From contig CM022677.1 in NCBI GenBank assembly GCA_012295275.1, positions 16,250,825-16,285,824 of the forward strand: a stretch of 35,000 nt of DNA. Reading direction: 5' to 3'. Shown one piece after another: positions 24,703 through 35,000 of this stretch. Position numbers and translations under genes: made by a program. This DNA is from Chrysomallon squamiferum. Lineage: Eukaryota; Mollusca; Gastropoda; Neomphalida; Peltospiridae. Below the pieces are notes generated by a model that made no database searches, was not told the origin of the DNA, and worked only from the letters and a program-made list of their open reading frames with translations. Every line of letters begins with the position of its first letter. The first letter of the stretch is position 1.

Positions 24703-25320
24703 TAAAGCGTCGTTCACACCAAACAACTTGTCCGACCGTCTTGCTAAAATTAGATCCGGTTTTTAACAGTCGGGACGGTAATTTTGTAAAGCGTTGTTCA
24801 CACTAAACAACCTGTCTAACCGTCTTGTTAAAATTGGATCTATCTGTGTTTAACAGTTCTGACGGTAATTTTATAAAGCGTCGTTCACACCAGACAACTT
24901 GTCTAATTCCCTTGTCAAAGTTCTCTCCATTTTTAAAATGTGGACATCTCAGTTGTAATATAGTTTGTATAAAGCAGTGTTCACACTAAACAATTTCAAT
25001 TTCTAATGAATGAGGGACAGAGTAAGTATAAAGTTGCGTTCACACTAAGCGATTTCTCTAACCGTCTCGTTAAAGTTAGATCTATTTTCAAAGGATATCT
25101 CATTTGTAATGTAATTTGTGTAAAGCTCCATTCACACTAGACGACTTGACCAAAAATACGTTAGCGATTTGTAACGTGAAAACACTTTAATAATAATAGC
25201 TTTAGTGTAATGTGCTGTTCACACTACGCAATTTATTTGCCTAAACGTTTTGCGATAAAAATCCTATCAGACTGAACAAAATATTAATATTAAGCTGTGT
25301 TCGTACAGTGCGAATTATAT
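24703..25320. repeat. Degenerate tandem array sharing a GTTCACAC core
   Basis: Eight units begin near 24703, 24787, 24874, 24970, 25029, 25121, 25208 and 25291. Spacing is mostly 83-96 bp, with one short unit of 59 bp. The best units read TAAAGCGTCGTTCACAC, then CARACAACTTGTC, AACCGTCTTGTTAAA and TTAGATC. Units decay steadily to the right; the last keeps only TAAGCTGTGTTCGTACAG. A core in the opposite orientation (AAATCGCCAGGTGTGAAC) lies at about 25564-25581. The array could be a minisatellite or stacked ends of a DNA transposon. Confidence 0.8.
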
Positions 25321-25520
25321 ATCATTATCATCATCGTTGTCGTCTTCATCATCTTCTTCTTCGTCTTCTTTCTGTTTAGCTGACTTTTGTGGTTTATATA
25401 ATTACGCATGGCTAATGGGTGTTCTCAGCTGGCGTTTTTTATCATCATCATCATCGTCGTCGTCATAATCATCATCATAATTATCATCATCATCATCATC
25501 AGGCATTTAAAAAAAAAAAA
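25321..25520. repeat. (ATC)n-rich trinucleotide zones and poly(A)
   Basis: TCATCATC and TCTTCTTC triplets at about 25322-25370 and 25441-25501, followed by an A run. Confidence 0.85.
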
Positions 25521-26054
<534 letters not shown>

Positions 26055-26619
26055 CTGTGTGTGTGTATGTGTGTGTCTTATGGTTTATTTATTTTCTACA
26101 TTTTTTTTTCAATCAGTTTGTGTAACTCATATGCCTATTTGGCTTTGCCTGTCTGTCTCACTGTTTGTCTGCCTTTTTCGTCATCTGTCTGTCCGTCTGT
26201 CTATCTCTGTCTGTCTGTTTTAGTATTAATGTACCTACGTACGCACGCACTTAACTGAATATGTATCTGTGTGTGTTCGATTAAGTCTAAGTGTCTTTTA
26301 CGTTTCTGTTCGTAACAGATTTTCTAGATTTTAGTTTTTACTGGAGAGAGAGAGAGCTATTAGATTAAAAGCTAAACTTGATCTCTAGAGATTAGATTTG
26401 AAAATGTCTTTACTGCTTGTTTTATTTTTTTTAATTTAACCTTCAGGTCTGAGTAAGCTAATTAAAAATATATGTACGGATAATAATGGAATTGTGATGA
26501 CTGTTACAAGTCGTCAAAATGCCATTAAAATCTTGTAATGTTTATTTTATTAGTTTTTGCTTCTTCGTTTTCTAATGTTTTTAGAATGTGATAAAAAAAA
26601 ATCAGAACAAGAGAGAGTG

Positions 26620-26621
<2 letters not shown>
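26055..26621. other. AT-rich noncoding DNA
   Basis: Short GT and TCTG tracts to about 26275, then AT-rich DNA with a GAGAGAGAG patch at 26345. No gene is visible. Confidence 0.65.

Positions 26622-26715
<94 letters not shown>
26622..26715. repeat. (GA)n array
   Basis: About 85 bp of GA with one GTGTGG interruption near the start. Confidence 0.95.
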
Positions 26716-26717
<2 letters not shown>

Positions 26718-26879
26718 TTTAGTCAAATGAAATTGCGCAAGATTATATTATGTTTGTTTTTTTTGTTTAGTGTTCCGTGTTTGAAAAACAAATAAATAAA
26801 CTTCATTTCGTTTAAGACATATTTTTCCTTCAAACGAATTTTAACAACCAATTAATATTAGAATACTAATAATATCACC

Positions 26880-27300
26880 ACTGTTAAAACTACTACCGCT
26901 AGTACTACTAGTGTTAGTACCACTATCACTACTGCTGCTACTACTATTTCTACGCCACTATTAGTATGACTACTACTACTACTATTACTATTAACTAGCA
27001 TTACAAATGTAACTACTACAGACTATTACTATTGCTACTACTACTACTAACTAGAATTGCTACCATTACTAATGCTATTACTAACGCTAAACTAACACTA
27101 TTATTACTTCTACTGTTACCATTACTATTACTATTGCTGCTATTACTATTGCTATTTTTACTATTACTACTATTACTAACTTTTTTTTTATATGAACTGT
27201 AAGCTAATGACTAGGACTTGAAGGTATTAAACAATACAAATATTATACTAATAACTAGTATTACTACTACTAGTATTACTTTTACTAGTATCACTGCTAT
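26880..27300. repeat. Long imperfect (ACT)n trinucleotide tract
   Basis: ACT/CTA/TTA triplets with many variants over roughly 400 bp, broken by unique DNA at about 27180-27235. The Thr/Ser-rich frame across it is a repeat product. Confidence 0.85.
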
Positions 27301-28561
27301 TAATACTTCAACTTTTACTGTTCATGTTTTCAGTTTTCATTGTTCTTTTTATCACACACAAACAATTAAAACATTAATCGATTTGCAGGGTTTTCGTATT
27401 TTTTTTTTCTCTTAATTTTCATTTTGAATTTTTCTTCTTTTTTTTTCTTCTTCTTCTTCTTCTTTTTTTCTTCCTCTCTTTCCCTTGTTTAAAATGCAAA
27501 AGATAATTGTGCTGTGTCACTCAATGACGTCATATCGTAACCTCGTTAGATCTTCGAATTTTAATTTAATGCCGGTTCCATTGGGACAAAGGGAAAACGT
27601 TGGATTCTTTTAATAAGAAATGACACATTAAAGGGTGTTCTGCAAATTTAGTTATCTTTCGGGATGACTTTCAATAATTACGTTTGTCATTTTTAGCTAA
27701 AAACGATTTAAGTGAATTATTTTATGCTGTTTTTTCTCTAACTCTCTCTCTCTCAAAATGATTCTGATATATTTTAGGAATTTTATTTGTTTCTATTTAG
27801 ATAAAGAAAGTATTTAAGTCATTTAAAATATTTATATGTATATAGTCGAGAGAAAAATATTACCGATCTGAATATAATAAGTATATCAGGAAATCAATTA
27901 ATATATATACATGTCTGTATATGTGTGTGTGTGTGTGTGCGTGTGTGTTTATATATATATATATATATACATAAACACTCATACAGGCGCTTAATTTACA
28001 CTTATTCTTAAGATTTTATTTCTTTTTAAAATCTCTAAGAAATAATTTTTAGAACTGGAACCCCTATCAAAATTTTTACTATGACAGAAATACGATGAAT
28101 TAAGTAATGGAATTATAATAATAATTTTAGAAGTGTTCTAGTATTATCAGAGGGCGCTAACCAAGTTTAATTAAAATAATAATAATAAATGAAAAAAAAA
28201 ATATATATATATTTTCGTATAGGTTCTGGAAGTATTCTATTGTAGAAAAACTCTTATAAATCTATATTTAAATCGATTTTCTTGTTATTATTTACTAAAG
28301 TGTAACGGTTTCTACGAAACAAACAGCAAGAACAAACATGTGACATAGCTATAATTATTAGTATAAACAACAGGCATTAATTCATTTATAATTTATTTGT
28401 CAACTTTTACGAAACCGTTTATGAAACAATACATCTGACGCTCTCGTTTCAGATCGTTAATTGAAATCTTACGGTATGTCAACAGCTTTATGAATAAAAC
28501 AACAAACAGAATGTCGCATGAACTCTTTCCTTCCTTCTTCTGTCTCTCTACCTCAGTTTCA

Positions 28562-28564
<3 letters not shown>
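27301..28564. other. AT-rich noncoding DNA with one CRE
   Basis: TTC repeats at 27430-27475. A less AT-rich patch at about 27490-27640 holds TGACGTCA at 27525-27532. (GT)n and (TA)n lie at about 27926-27968. No gene is visible from 27650 to 28440. Confidence 0.5.

Positions 28565-28629
<65 letters not shown>
28565..28629. repeat. (CT)n array
   Basis: About 65 bp of pure CT repeat. Confidence 0.95.
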
Positions 28630-28630
<1 letters not shown>

Positions 28631-28639
28631 GTTTCTACC

Positions 28640-28860
28640 TTACGCAGTACGGTTATAGCTCTATCCTACAGCGTATGTCCAGAAGAACGTACTTGAACCG
28701 TTAATTGACGTCAACACTTACAGAAGACGAAATGAAATTGACACCGTTATTAACAGTAATTTACCAGATAACCCGGTTTGTCGATGTCAACGGAACGTCG
28801 CTTCTGAAATCGACAAAACGTGAAATAGACATCACCTTCGAGACGATTAAAAATTGATTT
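28640..28860. other. Exon-like or regulatory island, strand uncertain
   Basis: This CpG-containing patch differs sharply from its AT-rich flanks. Two overlapping plus-strand frames are open for about 50 codons each; one of them reads VQKNVLEPLIDVNTYRRRNE. On the minus strand GTTTTGTCGATTTCAG is a fair 3' splice site followed by KRRSVDIDKPGYL and a GTAAAT donor. A perfect TGACGTCA lies at 28706-28713. The competing readings mean I cannot call a gene. Confidence 0.2.
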
Positions 28861-30879
<2,019 letters not shown>

Positions 30880-31099
30880 CTCCATCTCTCTGTTTTATTT
30901 TCATCTAGATCTACAGACCTGTGATTTTATGTATGTCTGTGTTATCTACGTTGTTGTGTGTGAGTGTGTCTGTTTAAAACTTGAGAAATTAACTCATCAA
31001 TAAATGTTTTATTTCTAGTTTCTTATATCAATAATTATCCGTTCATAAAATGTTTTATTTATTTATTAATTCCTTTGTATTTGACAAAGAGATAATGAA

Positions 31100-31104
<5 letters not shown>

Positions 31105-31177
<73 letters not shown>

Positions 31178-31185
31178 AGAACGAG
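31105..31185. repeat. (GA)n array
   Basis: About 70 bp of GA, then AGAAGAGAGAACGAG. With the CT tract upstream it makes an inverted pair with a spacer of about 230 bp. Confidence 0.93.
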
Positions 31186-31298
31186 AAAAATGTAATGATT
31201 TTCATTATAACTTTCTTTCACTAATATAATATTTAAAAAGAAAGAAAAAAAAAAAAAAAACAAGATTAAACAAGGAAAAATACTCAAAATCGAATATC

Positions 31299-31465
31299 AT
31301 GTCATTTACGTGCCATCTCAAAAACGTCACTGCTAAATCTCAACCCACGTTTTCATCGTCCATCAAATTCCACATCCAGTTATTGTTATTCGAAATTCTT
31401 TCTTCTTCCGTGTGAGACGAAACAAACCAAATTAATCTGATTCCATTTCCAGCGTGTCCATCAGA
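31299..31465. other. Exon-like island, strand uncertain
   Basis: The minus-strand block 31340-31465 follows an AG acceptor (GTGTGTTGGCAG) and reads 41 residues (SDGHAGNGIRLIWFVSSH, then TEEERISNNNNWMWNLMDDE) to a stop. The plus strand from an ATG at 31299 reads 38 residues (MSFTCHLKNVTAKSQPTF...) to a stop. Both have natural-looking composition and cannot both be genes. No family is recognised. It could be a terminal exon on the minus strand. Confidence 0.2.
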
Positions 31466-31485
31466 CTGCCAACACACAATCATTA

Positions 31486-31779
31486 ATCACATTTTTTTTT
31501 TTTTTTTTTTGACGTTTATAATAATAATCGTTATAGAAACCATCGATAGTTAACCATATATCGATATTTGTTATAACAGTACTTTTTCGATATACTGTCT
31601 GACATTTGTGTTTCTTTTGACAGAAATAATTAAGGGTTAATATGATTCTAGGTTTCCTAAAAATTGAAATAGTGACAGGTTATCAGATACGCTTATATTT
31701 TCTGAATAATTTTCTAATATTTATGTGGACAAAACAATTTATTTGTCATATATGTATATATAATAATAATAATGAAAGG
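31486..31779. other. AT-rich DNA with poly(T)
   Basis: Poly(T) at about 31492-31510. GATAGTTAACC and TTGTTATAACAGT motifs recur in diverged form to about 32260, suggesting a worn satellite, but units cannot be delimited. Confidence 0.4.
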
Positions 31780-31826
31780 TGACAGATAATTGAATATATG
31801 TTATTACAACCAAACACGTTCTTCTT

Positions 31827-31879
<53 letters not shown>

Positions 31880-31977
31880 GTATGCGGGTGTGTGTGTGTG
31901 TATATATATATATAAAACACAAAACTGACAGATAATTGAATACATATTATTACAGCTAAAAACACGTTGCTTGTTAT
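31780..31977. repeat. Diverged direct duplication separated by (TA)n and (TG)n
   Basis: TGACAGATAATTGAATA at 31780 recurs at 31926, each followed by ATTATTACA, AACACGTT and a (TA)n tract. The offset is 146 bp. Between them lie (TA)n at about 31831-31866, TATG repeats and (TG)n. Confidence 0.8.
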
Positions 31978-32460
31978 ATATATATATATACATATATTGT
32001 CGACAGTTATTCTGATGTCAATGTTAATTATAACAAATGTCGACACTTAATCTCATACTTCATAAAAAAAAAACAACAAAAAAACAACAAACACTTTCTG
32101 ATACTAATTTTTCTTATGACTTCATTTAATTTGATAACAATATTAGTTACAAAAGAAACATGCACAAATCAGCTGATAATACTGCTGCTTATAAATAAAT
32201 GCTGAAGGTTAAATAGATACGGGTATTAGTTATAACATATCGTCGACATTTAACTACATAATAATACTGAGTATAGCAACACATCTACAGTATATTAATT
32301 ACACACCCACACACACTCTTACACACACCCACACCCACACCCACACCCACACACACACATATATAACATAATCATCAATAGTTAAATAGTTTTTGTACTT
32401 CACTACAACTGTAAACATTCGTCTTGCTAACGTTTTTTTTTTTTTTTTTTTTTTGAATAA
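31978..32460. other. AT-rich noncoding DNA with (CA)n and poly(T)
   Basis: ACACCC/CACA tract at about 32303-32360 and poly(T) at 32431-32454. No gene is visible. Confidence 0.7.
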
Positions 32461-33028
32461 TTTAAACTACAGAGCTCGATATTTATGTTTGAATATGCCA
32501 TAGGAATTGTTTGGAATGTTCCAATTCTTTCTACAGTTCAAGCCATAAAGGATATGGTTTCTTTGAGAGTGTGTTGTTAAAAATTCAAAAATATTTGTCT
32601 TGCTTCCGTGAGAGCAAAAAAATATCTGGCAACATTTTCTTATAATTAAAACTACAGCGAAACCGCATACTAAAATAATAATAATAATAAAAAAAAAAGA
32701 GAGAAAAATTTCCATTGGTTAAACGCGCCGAGAGAGAGAAAAATTATTAGCCAGTGTAATAACGAGTAACATTTACTGCGGAGCTGTTATTTCGAGATAC
32801 GAAGAAGACATTCGCTGTCGCTCATTTAACGAAATATCGCTCAGGAAACAAACGAAAAAGGCTTGGAGCATAAACAGAAAGAAAATGTGTATTTATTTAC
32901 ATAACAGTGTGCATTGATCAATAGGAACCTGTGGCTTAAAGAAAGTGTTATCTTCAGGTTTTTTTTTTGTTGTTTTTTTTTCAATAGTTTCGATAAACTT
33001 GATTCTTTCTTTCGCTCCGTACTCGTAT
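32461..33028. other. AT-rich DNA, one weak 82-codon frame
   Basis: A minus-strand ATG at 32715 opens an 82-codon frame to 32467. Its first 25 residues are hydrophobic (IIIII comes from an ATT repeat) and the rest is mixed (RKCCQIFFCSHGSKTNIFEF...). The start has ordinary context and no family is recognised, so I treat it as probable chance. The part 32720-32850 contains GA tracts and CpG-containing unique DNA. Confidence 0.4.
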
Positions 33029-33130
33029 GTCTCGATAGTTTTAATTGTCTCGATCGTCGTAATTGTGTTGATCTTCTCCGCCGTCTCGGATCAATAAGTC
33101 TCGATCCGTGAAAGATGTTTTTGTCTCGAT
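33029..33130. repeat. Short irregular repeat of GTCTCGAT
   Basis: GTCTCGAT or GTCTCGGA occurs at 33029, 33047, 33083, 33098 and 33123, several times followed by (A)AGTTTTA or similar. The reverse strand reads an Arg/Ser-rich basic peptide (RRRRRSTQLRRSRQLKLS) that reflects the repeat. Confidence 0.7.
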
Positions 33131-33237
33131 AAGTTTTAGTCTCTTTGTGTCTGCCTGCAATGAAATGCTTGGCAATGGACACGGTTTGAAAGAATTTTTT
33201 TTTATTTCTTTTTCTTTTTTTTTTTTTTTTTTTTTTT

Positions 33238-33376
33238 TTATCTGCGAGTATTGATCGATTTGACGAAGATGCGACACAAAGATTTTTCAGTGAAGCGATT
33301 AACTGACATATTTTTCAGCGGATACAACGCGTTGTTGTAAAACGACATTGCTTCGAATTGCTCGATGGTTTTGCTG
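33238..33376 (-). other. Exon- or retrocopy-like ORF ending at a poly(A) run
   Basis: On the minus strand a strong 3' splice site (CCTAATTTGTCCTGCAG, intron side from 33377) precedes a 45-residue open frame: SKTIEQFEAMSFYNNALYPL, then KNMSVNRFTE, then KSLCRIFVKSINTRR. The TAA stop merges into a run of about 20 adenines on the minus strand (plus-strand T run to 33218). Composition is mixed and not repeat-driven. I do not recognise it. It could be a terminal coding exon, or the truncated 3' end of a retroposed transcript. An internal ATG (GCAATGTCG) would give 36 residues. Plus-strand frames here are shorter. Confidence 0.25.
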
Positions 33377-33794
33377 CTGCAGGACAAATTAGGTGTGGAT
33401 AAAAGAGCTAATTGTGAGTGAAAGAAGAACGACAAATGAGGAGGAATGAAGAGGAAGAACAGTGCTTAAGAACAATTTTCTACACAGAAGAAAAAAAAAA
33501 AAAAATGTTATATAAAGGAAAAGAAGAACTGATATTGTGAATTTTTCGAATCGAAAAATTAATATACTTTTTTTTTTTTTCTTAGTCTTAGTAGTATTAC
33601 TTCTAGTGGCTACTAAAAAGACAGCTGCTATTGTTACAGTTTTAGAATTTAGTAAAAAGGCAGTTTGTGAAATAAAGTTCTAAGAACGGATATCATCAAA
33701 GGGAAGAAGCTCGTAGGTGAAGAAATAGAAACGACAGCAGCAGCAGCAACAACAACAACAAAAGAAAAGAAAAAAGGAAACGGAAAACGATTAT

Positions 33795-33800
<6 letters not shown>
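33377..33800. other. A-rich noncoding DNA
   Basis: Runs of GAA and A, poly(A) at 33490-33504, poly(T) at about 33568-33580, and CAG/CAA triplets at 33736-33760. No gene is visible. Confidence 0.65.
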
Positions 33801-33830
<30 letters not shown>

Positions 33831-34217
33831 AATTCTGAAAAAAAAGCGAAAATCAAAATTGTAAAACTTCAGGAGAAAAAAGAGAGAAAAAATAAAGACA
33901 AAAAAAAAACACAAATTTTATGAGGCGGTTTAATATAAGAAAAAATAGAAAAAAAGTTTTAGAAGAAACAACAGACAGTACAGATTCAGGGGAAATAATA
34001 TTAAAAAAAAAAATAATAATAATAATGTAAAATGTTTTAGGACTAAAAAATAAAATAGAAAGGAAACCAAGAAATACAAAAAACAAAAAAAGAAATAAAC
34101 TAAATTTTAAGACAAGGAAGAAAAGAAACGAAAAGCTAAGCCTGAGAAGAAAGAAAAAAAAAATAGAGAGAAAAAAAAAAATTTTTGTTAAAAAAAAAAA
34201 ACCAGTTTTGTTAAAAA

Positions 34218-34261
<44 letters not shown>

Positions 34262-34750
34262 ATATCAAGAGAAAGCGGAGAAACTATTGGACAAATCAGG
34301 AAGTAAATAATTTTAGGAGAACATAAGGAATAACTTTTAGGAGATTTCAGGAGAAACAAGGAATATTCTTTAAAAGAAAATTTCAACACTGTAGAACACA
34401 TACAAGTTATATACATTGAAAGGAAACGTTGACAATACAGAATCTATCAAGGATCCTTTAGGACGGAATACTGACTAGTTGGGAATTATAAAATTCACAC
34501 GATAGGAAAACAAGTTGACAAAACATCAGTACACAAGTTACATTATAGGATGAGAAGGTGACAGAACAAAGGGATTTATAAAAATATTTCACTTTAGGAT
34601 GAAAAAAGCAACAGTAACTGAGTGATAAAGCTGCTTTCCCAGGAATTATTTTACGCAAATGTGTAGATGATAGATTACGATATTTAACGAAGATTCTTTA
34701 AAAAAAGAAAAAAAAAAAAGAAAGCAAATTTTTTAAGGAGATAAGGAATC
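33801..34750. repeat. Purine-rich degenerate repeat with TTTTAGGAGA core
   Basis: The plus strand is overwhelmingly A and G. A core like TTTTAGGAGAA or TTCAGGAGAAA recurs at about 33867, 33986, 34036, 34105, 34310, 34335, 34347, 34455 and 34591, between A-rich filler and poly(A) runs (34216-34253 is the longest). Spacing is irregular. The long minus-strand Phe/Leu/Ser-rich frame across it is the translation of this skew, not a gene. Confidence 0.6.
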
Positions 34751-35000
34751 AGGTGTTATTTATGTTTTATATCCCTGTGAAATGGATTGTGTTTAATGAA
34801 TAAAGGAAAGCAAGGTGAAGGATATTGAAGAGCTAATAGAGAAAATACAGATCACAAAGGAAATTCAAAATTGGGAATTGAAACGAACGAAAAGAGAATA
34901 GGAAAAAAGTTTAAAAATAAAATGAAAAATTAATGTAGATAATTATATTAAATAGATAAATAAATAAGTAAATAAATAAGTAAGTAAATAAATAAATAAA
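34751..35000. other. AT-rich noncoding end of window
   Basis: Unique A-rich DNA, then (AAAT)/(AAGT) tetranucleotides from about 34950 to the window end. No gene is visible. Confidence 0.7.

Noticed and set aside
24703-25320. CRISPR-like array
   Set aside because: Units are diverged along their whole length with no uniform spacers, and the DNA is clearly animal nuclear sequence.
32467-32715. 82-codon minus-strand frame with an N-terminal hydrophobic stretch
   Set aside because: The hydrophobic part comes partly from an (ATT)n repeat and the rest shows no motif; kept only as a note.
33853-34416. 187-codon minus-strand frame rich in Phe, Leu and Ser
   Set aside because: It is produced by the purine skew and poly(A) runs of the plus strand; no domain, no start context and no complexity.

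Overview
The window looks like nuclear DNA of an animal with a large, AT-rich, repeat-laden genome. A cephalopod or related mollusc is my best guess. The guess rests on the density of (CT)n/(GA)n, (CA)n, (TA)n and trinucleotide arrays, a single-exon eukaryotic fucosyltransferase, TA-flanked MITEs and long intergenic spans. No alignment was possible, so the taxonomy is inference. There are no bacterial-type operons, CRISPR arrays, rRNAs or convincing tRNAs.

One gene is well supported. At 4454-5644 on the minus strand an intact 396-residue ORF encodes a type II Golgi membrane protein with the motifs of the GT11 alpha-1,2-fucosyltransferase family. Its 3' third plus about 1.2 kb of downstream flank has been tandemly duplicated. 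Copy A (1735-3163) carries a headless 3' remnant of the gene (2912-3163); copy B (3167-4706) holds the 3' end of the intact gene. Directly upstream of the gene (5703-6206) lies a degenerate minisatellite with a period near 35 bp.

The rest (about 6.2-35 kb) is mostly noncoding. It holds two copies of one MITE family (1-160 and 21525-21751), several diverged duplications (6705-7170 with 7675-8330; 11698-12001 with 12447-12784; 7201-7366 with 23038-23163; 31780-31832 with 31926-31977), and a degenerate eight-unit array sharing a GTTCACAC core (24703-25320). It also holds two near-perfect hairpins with TA-rich loops (507-724 and 15394-15489), a purine-rich degenerate repeat at the right end, and at least 16 long dimeric (CT)n/(GA)n tracts.

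A few short islands of more complex sequence stand out and could be exons or retrocopies. They are 17004-17172 minus (a twin CX3C peptide behind a good 3' splice site), 33238-33376 minus, 31299-31465, 28640-28860, 14180-14340 and 8640-8943. None is recognisable by family. Five perfect TGACGTCA palindromes sit in noncoding DNA, one of them beside two MEF2-like sites in a GC-richer block at 22140-22370.

I found no convincing new multi-gene system. The observations most worth checking are the partially duplicated fucosyltransferase with its upstream minisatellite, the twin CX3C exon candidate and the long hairpins.
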